Part shown: positions 23,123 through 32,805 of the stretch, piece by piece
How positions within the stretch are numbered: the stretch's first letter is position 1
Layout of the letters: each line of letters opens with the position of its first letter
Assembly: GCA_900119625.1 (NCBI GenBank)
Contig: FPKD01000001.1
Coordinates: forward strand, 1-64,000
DNA: 64,000 nucleotides
Direction: 5' to 3'
Source: Olsenella sp. kh2p3
GTDB lineage: Bacteria > Actinomycetota > Coriobacteriia > Coriobacteriales > Atopobiaceae
Translations under genes and position numbers: made by a program
The notes under the pieces: generated by a model
Databases searched by the model: none
What the model saw: the letters and a program-made list of their open reading frames with translations, nothing else
What the model was told of the DNA's origin: nothing

Positions 23123-24291
23123 TGAGCAATAAGCAGGACAGAAGCGCCGAGAAGAGCCAGGCGACCGCGCCCATCCCCACCACCGAGCGCGAGAAGACCA
23201 TCGTCCGTACCAGCATCCTCGGCATCGTGGCCAACGTGCTGCTCGCCGCATTCAAGGCCGTGGTGGGCGTGGTCTCTAACTCCATCGCCATCACCCTCGA
23301 CGCAGTGAACAACCTCTCCGACGCGCTTTCGTCGGTCATCACGATCGTGGGCACCAAGCTCGCCGGGCGCGCGCCGGACAAGCGCCACCCCATGGGCTAC
23401 GGGCGCATCGAGTACCTCACGGCCATGGTCATCTCGATCATCGTGCTCTACGCCGGCATCACCTCGGCCGTGGAATCCGTGCAGAAGATCGTCTCGCCCG
23501 AGGCGCCAGACTACTCCGCCGCCGCACTGGTGGTTGTTGCCGCCGGCGTCGTGGCCAAGGTGCTTCTCGGCCGCCATGTGCAGTCTGTTGGCAGGCGCGT
23601 GAACGCAGACTCGCTGGTGGCCTCGGGGCAGGACGCGCTCTCGGACGCCGTGCTCTCGGTGTCGACGCTGGGCGCCGCCGTGGTCTACCTGGTGTGGGGC
23701 GTCTCGCTTGAGGCCTGGGTGGGCGCCGTGATCTCGGCGTTCATCGTAAAGGCCGGCCTCGAGATGCTCTGGCAGACGCTCAGCCAGATTCTGGGCGAGC
23801 GCGTGAGCCCCGATCTTGCAGAGAAGGTCAAGAGCATCGTGGCCGAGGATGACTGCGTCCTGGGCGTCTACGACCTCTTCCTCAGCAGCTACGGACCAGA
23901 GCGCAGGGTTGGCTCGGTCCACGTGGAGGTGGCCGACACCACCACCGCCGAGGAGATCGACGAGCTCTCGCGGCGTGTGGCCGAGCGCGTCTTTGCGCGA
24001 ACGGACGGCCAGGTCATCATCGCGGCAGTGGGAATCTACTCGAGAAACACCAGCAAGGACGTTGCAAGCATGCGCGAGCGTGTGCGCCGCATCGTGGCGG
24101 CGCACGACCACGTGCTGCAGTTCCACGGCTTCCACGTGGACGAGGCGCGCCACCTGCTGGAATTCGACGTTATCATCGCGTTTGAGGCGCCTGACCGTCA
24201 GGGCGAGTACCACCAGATCGTGCGCGAGGTCGAGGAGGCCTTCCCCGACTACACCGTGCGCGCCGCGCTCGATAGCGACATCGCGGACTAG
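23122..24291 (+). CDS. Cation diffusion facilitator metal/proton antiporter
   Basis: 389 residues. Six transmembrane helices with the CDF metal site VSNSIAITLDAVNNLSDALSSV and the matching NADSLVASGQDALSDAV, plus the loop RAPDKRHPMGYGRIEYL. A cytosolic C-terminal ferredoxin-like ZT_dimer domain follows, then an extra region of about 80 residues that looks like a second such module (HHVLQFHGFHVDEARHLLEFDVII-like pattern). CDF proteins export Zn, Fe or Mn. The DxxxD pair is complete in TM2 and TM5. Coupling to gpx and ohrR suggests export of Fe or Mn during peroxide stress. The GTG start overlaps the ohrR stop. Confidence 0.9.
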   Translation: MSNKQDRSAEKSQATAPIPTTEREKTIVRTSILGIVANVLLAAFKAVVGVVSNSIAITLDAVNNLSDALSSVITIVGTKLAGRAPDKRHPMGYGRIEYLTAMVISIIVLYAGITSAVESVQKIVSPEAPDYSAAALVVVAAGVVAKVLLGRHVQSVGRRVNADSLVASGQDALSDAVLSVSTLGAAVVYLVWGVSLEAWVGAVISAFIVKAGLEMLWQTLSQILGERVSPDLAEKVKSIVAEDDCVLGVYDLFLSSYGPERRVGSVHVEVADTTTAEEIDELSRRVAERVFARTDGQVIIAAVGIYSRNTSKDVASMRERVRRIVAAHDHVLQFHGFHVDEARHLLEFDVIIAFEAPDRQGEYHQIVREVEEAFPDYTVRAALDSDIAD

Positions 24292-24328
24292 AAAAAAACG
24301 GCGCGGAGAGGCCACCCTCCCCGCGCCG
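24292..24328 (-). terminator. Terminator of eno, shared with the convergent CDF operon
   Basis: GGCGCGGAGAGG...CCTCCCCGCGCC stem with a run of seven A on the plus-strand left side. On the minus strand this gives a stem followed by TTTTTTT, ideal for ending eno; on the plus strand it can act more weakly for the gpx-ohrR-CDF operon. Confidence 0.85.
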
Positions 24329-25777
<1,449 letters not shown>

Positions 25778-25876
25778 TTACTTCACTCTGTATACCCACG
25801 ATATCTCGCTTCCATACAAGAATTGCCGATACAGCGAAAATAAATGTTGTGGATAGAACACTGTGCCGAGAAGATT

Positions 25877-25913
25877 GCGCCGCCGACGCAAGAAAGGGGA
25901 ACGTCGGCGGCGC
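25877..25913. repeat. 12-bp perfect hairpin upstream of eno
   Basis: GCGCCGCCGACG pairs with CGTCGGCGGCGC across a 13-nt purine-rich loop. No U tract on either strand, so it is not an obvious terminator. It lies in the 691-bp gap 25649-26339, which also holds GTCGGG...CCCGAC near 26055 and hairpin family E at 26143; no gene is recognised. Confidence 0.6.
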
Positions 25914-26142
25914 CTGTTGTGCCGATTGCCCGGGGAGAGGGTCCGGACGCTACGGCGGGAGTCAACGGCTCGTGCTCCTGCGCTGCAGTCGGGTTCGCAG
26001 GTGTTATCCTTATTTAACTCTGGGACAAGAGTACACCATGGCTAACTTGTTGTGGTCGGGAATTTGATAAAAACCCGACTATTTTCTCTGCGAGGGCGAT
26101 TGCCGTGGGGCGGCGCGTGGCGTCGACGGGCGCAGGGCAGCG

Positions 26143-26290
26143 CGCCGCGGGCGCCGGAGGGGCCGTTTCCGAAGCAAGTGCGTACAAAATCGCAGCTCGG
26201 GCGTCATTTCGACGCCCGAAGGCCCGTTTCTGCACCTACTACGTACGAGAAGGGCCTTCGGGCGCCAGCTCGGTGCCTCGGCGCCAACGC
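26143..26290. repeat. Hairpin family E, copy 1 (four alternating arms)
   Basis: The arms alternate in orientation: GGCGCCGGAGGGG, CTCGGGCGTC, GACGCCCGAAGG, CCTTCGGGCGCC. The inner pair closes on ATTT(C); the outer pair encloses the whole element, with CGTTT(C) and GCA motifs between. The block order matches 55572-55692, with different but still pairing arm sequences. Confidence 0.7.
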
Positions 26291-26339
26291 GGCGCCCGAG
26301 CCCCGAGCGCCCGGCACCCAAAGGCCGCCGCGCGCTCCC

Positions 26340-27467
26340 CTACCCCCAGACCTGCTCGGCCACCTCGCGCACCAGGCGGACCTTTGCCCACTGCTCGTCC
26401 TCGGTCAGCTTGTTACCAATCTCGCACGACGCAAAGCCGCACTGGGGCGAGAGGCACAGGCTCTCAAGCGGCACATACTTCTCGGCCTCGTGGATGCGCG
26501 CGACCACGGCCTCGGGATCCTCAAGCGCAGGAGACTTGGTGGTCACCAGCCCCAGCACGACCTTCTTGCCCGCCGGCACCTTTGCCAGCGGCTCAAAGCC
26601 GCCCGAGCGCGCATCGTCAAACTCCAGGAAGAAGGCGTCGACATTCTCGCGCGCCAGAAGGAAGTCCGCCACTTCGTCGTAGCCGCCCTCGCAGGCCCAC
26701 GTAGAGTGGAAGTTGCCGCGGCACACGTGCGTGTTCACCGTGAGGTCGGCGGGGCGGCCCTCCAGCGCTCGGTTGTTGACGTCGAGCAGGGCCTCCTTCA
26801 CGCGCTCCAGGCCAGCGGCGTCGGTGCCAAAGAACTGCTCGGCGTGCGGGTCCACGACCATGCCCCACGAGCAGTCGTCAAACTGCAGATTGCGGCAGCC
26901 CGCGGCGTAGACGTCGGCGATGAACGCACGATACGCAGCAACGATGTCGTCCGCCAGCTCCTCGTCAGTCTTGTAGTAGCGGCGCGTTGCCTCCAGGTTG
27001 AAGGGCATCGCGAACTGCTCGAAGAACTGCGCCGGTGCCGGGATGGTGAGCTTGGCCACGCACTTCTCGTCCTCGAGGTCCTGCACGAAGCGGAAGTGGT
27101 CGATGAAGGGATGGCCGCCGCGGTAGACAATCTTGCCGGTGAGGTAGGTGTCATCGATCTTTGCGGCCTCGTCGTGGAAGGGCAGGCCAGTCTCGGTGGG
27201 TTTGTGCGCCACGCCGTCGAACGCCCACATAAAGTCGAGGTGCCAGGTCTCGCGACGAAACTCGCCGTCGGTGATCACGCCCAGGCCGGCGGCCTTCTCC
27301 TTTGCCACCAGGTCACGGATGCACTCGTCCTCGATGGCCGAAAGCTCTTCGGCCGAGATGCGCCCGGCCTTCCAGTCGACGCGCGCCTGCTTCAGGCGGG
27401 CGGGACGCAGGAAGCTGCCAACCACGTCAAAGCGGTGCGGGGTCTTCTTGTCATATGCGATGCTCAT
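26340..27467 (-). CDS. Cobalamin-independent methionine synthase-like protein (MetE C-terminal family, YxjG/YxjH type)
   Basis: 375 residues equal to the C-terminal catalytic barrel of MetE only. The zinc ligands are visible as His and Cys in NTHVCRGNFHS, Glu-type residues around FFLEFDDARSG and Cys in SLCLSPQCGFASCEIGNKL. The N-terminus FDVVGSFLRPARLKQAR and GVITDGEFRRETWHLDFMWAFDG are typical of Bacillus YxjG/YxjH. These may transfer methyl groups to homocysteine from a donor other than the polyglutamyl folate used by full MetE; the exact donor is not known to me. The start is preceded by GAAAGGTAA. A LysR gene lies 73 bp upstream in the same direction. Confidence 0.88.
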   Translation of the reverse strand: MSIAYDKKTPHRFDVVGSFLRPARLKQARVDWKAGRISAEELSAIEDECIRDLVAKEKAAGLGVITDGEFRRETWHLDFMWAFDGVAHKPTETGLPFHDEAAKIDDTYLTGKIVYRGGHPFIDHFRFVQDLEDEKCVAKLTIPAPAQFFEQFAMPFNLEATRRYYKTDEELADDIVAAYRAFIADVYAAGCRNLQFDDCSWGMVVDPHAEQFFGTDAAGLERVKEALLDVNNRALEGRPADLTVNTHVCRGNFHSTWACEGGYDEVADFLLARENVDAFFLEFDDARSGGFEPLAKVPAGKKVVLGLVTTKSPALEDPEAVVARIHEAEKYVPLESLCLSPQCGFASCEIGNKLTEDEQWAKVRLVREVAEQVWG

Positions 27468-27540
27468 GGGGTTACCTTTCTCTTGCCGTTGACAAGAGCA
27501 ATGGTGCCCCTTGCGAGAAGTCAAAGGAACTATCGATGTG

Positions 27541-28470
27541 CTATTGCCTGCCATAGCCAGAGGCTATGTACTTCGCAACGTAGGCGCTCAGGTGCTCGAG
27601 GTATCGCTCCGCCATGGGCGAGAGGGGCCGGCGCGGCTGGTGGATGTAGCCCAGCTCCATCGTGCCGCCATCCTCGAGCGGAACGGCCACGATGTTCTCG
27701 CCGTTCAGGTCCACGCTCAGGATGCCGGAGGAGATGGTGTAGCCGTCAAGACCAATGAGCAGGTTGAACAGGGTCGCGCGGTCCGTGACCACCACGGCCT
27801 TGTCCACCTGCTCGGTGATGTGGGGCTCCTCGGCAAAGTAGAACGAGTTGCGCGAGCCCTGGTCGTAGGAGAGGCGTGGGTACGGCGCCAGGTCCGCCAG
27901 CGTCACGGAGTCACGCGCGGCCAGCGGGTTGGTCCTGCTCACAAAGACGTGCTCGCGGGCCTCGAAGAGCGGCTCGAAGCGCAGCTCGGCATCGCGGATG
28001 GCGCTGGTGAGCACCTCTCGGTTGAAGTCGTTCCGGTAGAGCACGCCCAGCTCGGAACGCTGCAGGCGCACGTCCTCGATGGTGCCAAAGGTGGTTCCCT
28101 CGCGCAGGCTGAACTCGTAGCGGCTCTCGCCATGTTCGCGCACCAACTCGGCGAAGGCATTGACCACGAATGCGTAGTGCTGGCTCGAGACGCCAAAGAC
28201 GCGGCGCGGCGGCATGCCGTGCTTGTACTGGGCCTCGAGGAGGTCGGCCTGCTCGACCACCTGCCGCGCGTACGAGAGGAACCGCGTGCCGTCCTCCGTA
28301 GGCACGACGCCCTTGCTGGAGCGCTCGAAAATCGTGATCCCCATCTCGGATTCGAGCTCTGAGATGGCCTTGGAGAGCGACGGCTGGGCAATGAAGAGTC
28401 GCTGCGACGCGGCGGTGATCGATCCGGCCGTGGCGACCTCGACCACGTAGCGAAGCTGCTGCAGTGTCAT
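27541..28470 (-). CDS. LysR-family transcriptional regulator
   Basis: 309 residues. N-terminal winged HTH MTLQQLRYVVEVATAGSITAASQRLFIAQPSLSKAISELESEMGITIFERSSKGVVPTEDG, then a LysR substrate-binding domain with the usual hinge region. The co-inducer is unknown. The gene directly precedes the MetE-like gene on the same strand (73-bp gap), so it may control that gene or methionine/sulfur uptake; this is inferred from position only. The start at 28470 (MTLQQL) is set by homology, with GGGGAGCACC upstream. Confidence 0.9.
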   Translation of the reverse strand: MTLQQLRYVVEVATAGSITAASQRLFIAQPSLSKAISELESEMGITIFERSSKGVVPTEDGTRFLSYARQVVEQADLLEAQYKHGMPPRRVFGVSSQHYAFVVNAFAELVREHGESRYEFSLREGTTFGTIEDVRLQRSELGVLYRNDFNREVLTSAIRDAELRFEPLFEAREHVFVSRTNPLAARDSVTLADLAPYPRLSYDQGSRNSFYFAEEPHITEQVDKAVVVTDRATLFNLLIGLDGYTISSGILSVDLNGENIVAVPLEDGGTMELGYIHQPRRPLSPMAERYLEHLSAYVAKYIASGYGRQ

Positions 28471-28633
28471 GGCGGTGCTCCCCTCCCCCTGGCCGGCGAC
28501 TTTGGCTCGGCGCACGTCGACCGATGGTACCTGACGAGCGCGCTGCAAAGGGGCACGGCCAGTCCTCGGCGGAAAGAGCACATGTTTCTGGAAGCGGGGT
28601 CACGGCAGGTACAACAGCGCCAAGCAAAGGGGA

Positions 28634-28671
28634 CGGGCCCAGCCAGGGGTTATGCCACCGGACTGGGCCCG
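28634..28671. repeat. 9-bp perfect hairpin (CGGGCCCAG) in the gap upstream of lysR
   Basis: CGGGCCCAG pairs with CTGGGCCCG over a 20-nt loop. It lies in the 738-bp gap 28471-29208 between the LysR and mntH genes. No U tract. No coding region was found between here and the long inverted repeat at 28815. Confidence 0.5.
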
Positions 28672-28814
28672 CGCGAGGAGGGGTCATTGGTCGTGTTGTT
28701 CGAGAACAAGGGTAGCCGGCGGAGATATTGCGGGCGGAAGCAACCATTAGCCGCGCTGGCAGATGTTGTTAGGGCATTGTTCGGCTGCGGCGAATGGCTG
28801 TCGCGTGCACCGAA

Positions 28815-29040
28815 ACCCCCTTCGTTACACTAATTTTCGGTTTGTTGCGCCGAAGTGGCCTTCGTTACACGTTGTTTTGAGAACCTCCCAAGTAGGAGGT
28901 TGCCCCCACATACAATATGTAGTGCGTATTTTGAATCATATAGCAAGATGTATGAGCCAATACTCAGATCCCCGACAAAACCTAGTGCAACGAAGGCCAC
29001 TTCGGCGCAGAATTCCCAAATTTTATGTAACCAAGGGCAG
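28815..29040. repeat. AT-rich element with about 66-bp inverted arms and 40-nt internal periodicity (family H, copy 1)
   Basis: Left arm 28815-28880 and right arm 28973-29040 are inverted copies; GCGCCGAAGTGGCCTTCGTT is shared exactly. Each arm holds two units 40 nt apart: TTCGTTACAC at 28821 and 28861, and TGCAACGAAG and TGTAACCAAG on the right, also 40 nt apart. The 92-nt centre contains AACCTCC-CAAGTA-GGAGGTT and CAATATGTAGTGCGTAT. No reading frame. It resembles 31553-31812 in layout. Confidence 0.75.
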
Positions 29041-29137
29041 TTCGATGCACTTTGGGGACGCCGCGCTTCCCTTTGCCCTCAAAAGTCACCCCTCAAAATA
29101 CCCACCGCATGACTACCGCGCCGCAAATGAGAGCATA

Positions 29138-29154
29138 ATGGTATCTGATACTAA
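29138..29154. promoter_or_regulatory. Palindrome upstream of mntH (candidate metal-regulator operator)
   Basis: GTATC-T-GATAC within ATGGTATCTGATACTAAT, 55-70 bp before the mntH start. Compatible with a DtxR/MntR-type or Fur-family operator, but I cannot assign the regulator. Confidence 0.45.
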
Positions 29155-29208
29155 TAATAGCAACGCGCCGCACGCGGTCGGCGCACCTCGATGCACGTGG
29201 AGGAAACT

Positions 29209-30468
29209 ATGGACATTCGTGAGGAGATGACCAGGCAATTTGGCGCCGAGAAGACCGGCGGCCACGGGGGCCTCGAGATTCTCAAGCACATTGGCCCCGG
29301 CTTGCTGGTGACGGTGGGCTTCATCGACCCAGGCAACTGGGCATCGAACATGGCGGCGGGCTCGCAGTTTGGCTACGGGTTGCTGTGGGTAGTGACGCTT
29401 TCGACCCTGATGCTCATCCTGCTGCAGCACAACGCCGCCCACCTGGGTATTGCCACCGGCGAATGTCTTGCCGAGGCAACGCATAAGCACTTCCCGCGCT
29501 GGCTGGGCACCGCCATTCTCGCCACCGCGTACGCGGCCACCGTCGCCACCGCGATGGCCGAGGTCCTTGGCGGCGCCATCGCACTCCAAATGCTCTTTGG
29601 GCTGCCCGTCCGCGTGGGCAGCGTCATTGTGGGCGCCTTCTCGGTTGCCATGCTGGCCACCAACTCATACAAGCGCATCGAGCGCTGGATCATCGCGTTT
29701 GTCTCGCTCATTGGCCTGGCCTTCCTTGCCGAGCTTGCGCTGGTGAACGTTGACTGGCCGCAGGCCGCGGTCTCGTGGGTCACGCCGAGCTTCCCCGTCG
29801 GCTCCGCGGCCATCGTGATGAGCGTGCTGGGCGCCGTGGTCATGCCACACAACCTGTTCCTGCACTCCGAGGTTATCCAGAGCGTTCACTACGAGCAGCA
29901 GGGCGAGAAGGTCATCCGCGAACGCCTGCGCTATGAGCTCTTCGACACGCTCTTCTCGATGGGCGTTGGCTGGGCGATAAACTCCGCCATGGTGATTCTG
30001 GCGGCCACGACGTTCTTCACGCGCGGCGTTGTGGTGGACGACCTCGCGACCGCGGCGGCGACGCTCTCCCCCATCCTGGGCTCGGCGGCGACGGTCATCT
30101 TTGCCGTGGCGCTGCTGCTGGCGGGCCTCTCGTCCTCCGTCACGGCGGGCATGGCGTCGGGCACCATCAGCGCGGGCATGTTTGGCGAGGAGTACGACAT
30201 CCACGACCGCCACTCCTCCGTGGGCGTGGCGCTGTGCATGGGCCTGGCAACGCTGGCGTGCCTGCTGGTGGAGAACACCTTCCAGGGGCTGGTCCTCTCG
30301 CAGGCGCTGCTCTCACTGCAGCTGCCCATCACGATCTTCACGCAGATTCGCCTCACGAGCTCGAAGCGCGTCATGGGCCGCTACGCCAACTCGCGCCTCG
30401 CCAACGCATTGCTGCTGGCAACGGGTATCGTGGTTACCGCAATAAACGTGATATCTCTCGCAGGATAG
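29209..30468 (+). CDS. mntH: Nramp-family Mn2+/Fe2+ transporter (MntH)
   Basis: 419 residues with about eleven transmembrane helices. The Nramp hallmarks are both present: GFIDPGNWASNMAAG in TM1 (DPGN) and GAVVMPHNLFLHSEVIQS in TM6 (MPH), which form the metal site and select for divalent transition metals. It imports Mn2+ or Fe2+ with protons. The start at 29209 is preceded by GGAGGAAACT; an ATG 18 bp upstream lacks a site. The YdcF-like gene starts 8 bp after its stop, making a two-gene operon. A palindrome upstream suggests metal-dependent repression. Confidence 0.95.
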   Translation: MDIREEMTRQFGAEKTGGHGGLEILKHIGPGLLVTVGFIDPGNWASNMAAGSQFGYGLLWVVTLSTLMLILLQHNAAHLGIATGECLAEATHKHFPRWLGTAILATAYAATVATAMAEVLGGAIALQMLFGLPVRVGSVIVGAFSVAMLATNSYKRIERWIIAFVSLIGLAFLAELALVNVDWPQAAVSWVTPSFPVGSAAIVMSVLGAVVMPHNLFLHSEVIQSVHYEQQGEKVIRERLRYELFDTLFSMGVGWAINSAMVILAATTFFTRGVVVDDLATAAATLSPILGSAATVIFAVALLLAGLSSSVTAGMASGTISAGMFGEEYDIHDRHSSVGVALCMGLATLACLLVENTFQGLVLSQALLSLQLPITIFTQIRLTSSKRVMGRYANSRLANALLLATGIVVTAINVISLAG

Positions 30469-30476
30469 GAGCCACC

Positions 30477-31544
30477 GTGGAAGCCTTCGCCCTTGCCGCC
30501 GTCTGCCTTGCTGTCGCAGGGCAGCTCTGGTTTTGGCGCCTCCACACGCACGAGCAGCGCAGCCTTTGGTATGAGCTGTCGTTCCTCGTTGCCGTGGGGA
30601 CGGCCGTCATGGCCATCGAGGTAACCCTCCTGCAGGCGTTCTCGCTCGAGAGTCACCCCGTTGCCGAGCAGATAAACCTTGTGGTCATTGGCGTCATGGC
30701 TGTGGCACTCCTGGCGTTTCCCGTTGCGCTGGTGGTGACGCTCGTTGCCTCGGGGGTGCGGCTCATCCGACGCGAGGGCACAAACCCGCGCAACATGCTC
30801 TCACTGGGGCTGGGCATCCTCATGGTTGCCTACGTGATCGTTTGGCCGCAGGTGCGCAGCGCCCTTACCAGCGTGCCCGTGCTCGGTCGCGTGCTCGACC
30901 TGGTCTTTGGCTTTGCGGCGATACTCCTGGGCATCGCCGGCGTGGCGTTCACGCTTTACACCGTGAGCGGCCTGGTTGCGCAAATCCCCCACCGACACCG
31001 CCGCTACCAGCGGATTGTTGTGCTTGGCTCTGGCCTCATGCCCGACGGCTCGGTAACCCCGTTCCTAGCTCACCGCGTTGAGCGCGGCGTGGAGATGTGG
31101 CGAAGGAACCCCGGCTCCAAGTTGCTCATGTCGGGTGGCCAGGGTGCAGACGAGGCGCAGCCGGAATCCCACGCCATGCGCGCGTACGCCGAATCGCTCG
31201 GCGTGCCGTCAGAGGCGATTCTCGTTGAGGACAAGTCCACAAACACGCAGGAGAACCTGAAGCATTGCGCTCGGCTGCTTGCCGAGAAGGACGGAGGCAA
31301 CGCCGGCCGCATCCTTGTTGTGACCGACGACTACCACGTCTTCCGGGCGCTGCTCATCACCCGCGAGCTGGGCATTCCCGCGGATGGCGTTGGCGCGCAC
31401 GTACGCCTGTACTTCTCGCTCAACGCGCTGGTGCGCGAGTGGGTGGCGTACGTTTCGCTGCGCCGGAACTTCTACACCAAGCTCACCATCGCGCTGCTGG
31501 TGGTCTACCTGGTGGCAAGCGGATTCAATGCGGCGTTAGCGTAG
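30477..31544 (+). CDS. YdcF/SanA-like DUF218 membrane protein
   Basis: 355 residues. About five N-terminal transmembrane helices (residues 1-170) are followed by a DUF218 domain: RIVVLGSGLMPDGSVTPFLAHRVERGVEMW, LLMSGGQGADEAQPESHAMRAYAESLGVP, ILVEDKSTNTQENLKH, ILVVTDDYHVFRALLITRELG. A last helix ends the protein. Members such as SanA, ElyC and YdcF affect envelope integrity and peptidoglycan or vancomycin tolerance; the biochemical role is unclear. The GTG start has ATAGGAGCC upstream and follows the mntH stop by 8 bp. It is convergent with the sortase gene across an AT-rich repeat. Confidence 0.88.
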   Translation: MEAFALAAVCLAVAGQLWFWRLHTHEQRSLWYELSFLVAVGTAVMAIEVTLLQAFSLESHPVAEQINLVVIGVMAVALLAFPVALVVTLVASGVRLIRREGTNPRNMLSLGLGILMVAYVIVWPQVRSALTSVPVLGRVLDLVFGFAAILLGIAGVAFTLYTVSGLVAQIPHRHRRYQRIVVLGSGLMPDGSVTPFLAHRVERGVEMWRRNPGSKLLMSGGQGADEAQPESHAMRAYAESLGVPSEAILVEDKSTNTQENLKHCARLLAEKDGGNAGRILVVTDDYHVFRALLITRELGIPADGVGAHVRLYFSLNALVREWVAYVSLRRNFYTKLTIALLVVYLVASGFNAALA

Positions 31545-31552
31545 CGGCGCAG

Positions 31553-31812
31553 GATGCACAAAAACGTTCTATCGAACGGAATTTAGCGTGTCCCTGCACA
31601 AAAGTGCTCTATCGAACGGCGCCTCTCTGGACTTGTCATCAAGGATCAAACTTTATTTTCAACAAGGTGCATATTTTCATTAAACTATGCAATGTAGTGC
31701 ATATGTAGTTGAAGAATTGATGAATCACCACTTAAGGCACCGTTCGATAGGGCATTTTCATGCAGCAGCGGCGAAAACGATGTTCGATAGGGCGTTTTCA
31801 TGCAGCAGCGGC
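31553..31812. repeat. AT-rich element with two-unit inverted arms, 40-nt periodicity (family H, copy 2)
   Basis: On the left, TGCACAAAA...TCTATCGAACGG occurs twice, 40 nt apart (ATCGAACGG at 31571 and 31611). On the right, CGTTCGATAGGGC...TTTTCATGCAGCAGCGG occurs twice inverted, also 40 nt apart (31741 and 31781). The AT-rich centre contains CAATGTAGTGCATATG, close to CAATATGTAGTGCGTAT in copy 1. It fills the 316-bp gap between the convergent ydcF-like and sortase genes; no gene is seen. Confidence 0.78.
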
Positions 31813-31860
31813 GGTAACCCCGCTCTGCAGAAAAGGCACTGCAGGGCGGTGGGCCACACC

Positions 31861-32724
31861 CTATCCCTTTTGGTGCCGCTTGCGCGCATGGTGCACCACC
31901 ACGTCCACGGCAACGCCGACTAGCGCCACGGCTACCACCACAACTGCCCACTCGCGCGCACCCCAGTGGCGCTCAGTGACGGAGGCCTGCTCCTCCGCCT
32001 CCTCGGGAACATAGTCCGTGCGCTCGCAGTGGACCAGCAGCCTGTGGTCGTTCACGCCATACGGCGTGCAGGTGACCAGCGTGAGCAAGTCCTCGCCCGG
32101 CACAACCTCAAGTGACGAGGTCTCATCTGGCCACACGACCTCGGAGGAGGTAACGCGATACGCGTACACGTCGACCATGGTGTGAATCAGCACCAGGTCA
32201 CCGGGCTCAAGCTGCCGGATATCGTCGAACATGCGGAGGTTTCGCATGCCGGAGTGAGCCGTAATCACGCAGTGAGTCGACTCCCCGCCCACGGGAAGGC
32301 TCGTGCCCTCAAGATGCCCAACGCCAGCCATAAGCGCAGCATCACCCGTGCCATGGTATATAGGCATGCTCACGTCGATGGAGGGAATCTCGACCCAGCT
32401 CATCATGGGGTCGCGGTCATAGGTTAGCTGCCCGTTGTAATCAACGATCTGCGAGGCGTCCATATCCGGCTCCTCGCCGGCAAGCACCTTGTTGTACGCG
32501 TTGGCCTGGTCGAGATACCACTGCTTCTCTTCGGCTGGCATCGAGTCGACACGCGACGACACCTCAGAGATGGTCGCTCCCACGCCGTACTCCTCGAGCA
32601 TGTCGACCACCCACGGCCACACCATGAGGCCCACGCCGACAAGGATCAGCAGCAGCGTGATGAGACGGTCTGCCCATCGCGGCAGCCGGCGTCGCTTCCC
32701 GTTGTGCTTGGCATGCGTGCCCAC
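31861..32724 (-). CDS. srtC: Class C sortase (pilus-assembling)
   Basis: 287 residues. N-terminal membrane helix (LITLLLILVGVGLMVWPWV), sortase barrel, and a C-terminal second helix (WAVVVVAVALVGVAVDVVV) as in class C enzymes. The catalytic triad is His157 in ITAHSG, Cys219 in TLVTCTPYG and Arg228 in NDHRLLV. Class C sortases join pilin subunits through Lys-Thr isopeptide bonds. The GTG start at 32724 is chosen because AGGGAGG lies 6 bp upstream; an earlier GTG lies inside a hairpin. Last gene of the pilus operon, about 80 bp after the major pilin. Confidence 0.93.
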   Translation of the reverse strand: MGTHAKHNGKRRRLPRWADRLITLLLILVGVGLMVWPWVVDMLEEYGVGATISEVSSRVDSMPAEEKQWYLDQANAYNKVLAGEEPDMDASQIVDYNGQLTYDRDPMMSWVEIPSIDVSMPIYHGTGDAALMAGVGHLEGTSLPVGGESTHCVITAHSGMRNLRMFDDIRQLEPGDLVLIHTMVDVYAYRVTSSEVVWPDETSSLEVVPGEDLLTLVTCTPYGVNDHRLLVHCERTDYVPEEAEEQASVTERHWGAREWAVVVVAVALVGVAVDVVVHHARKRHQKG

Positions 32725-32742
32725 GCGCGCCTCCCTACTAGA

Positions 32743-32763
32743 TGGGCCCCGCACGCGGCGGGG
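32743..32763 (-). terminator. GC hairpin between major pilin and sortase genes (partial terminator or processing site)
   Basis: GGGCCCCGC...GCGGGGCCC stem without a U tract, between the pilin stop and the sortase ribosome-binding site. It could reduce sortase expression relative to pilin by attenuation or stabilise the pilin mRNA. Confidence 0.5.
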
Positions 32764-32805
32764 CCCACGACTAACCTACCCTAGCACCTTGCTGTTGTAG
32801 CCACG

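Noticed and set aside
25925..26015. tRNA-like stretch with a GGGTTCGCAGG T-loop resemblance
   Set aside because: No acceptor stem, no anticodon arm of correct spacing and no CCA-side pairing. No tRNA was found anywhere in the window.
26052..27758. 568-codon plus-strand frame over the MetE-like gene
   Set aside because: Antisense shadow; it runs through repeat DNA and a gene with clear homology on the other strand.
31553..31812. Possible mini CRISPR array because of 40-nt periodic repeats
   Set aside because: Only two units per side in opposite orientation, imperfect repeats and no cas genes.
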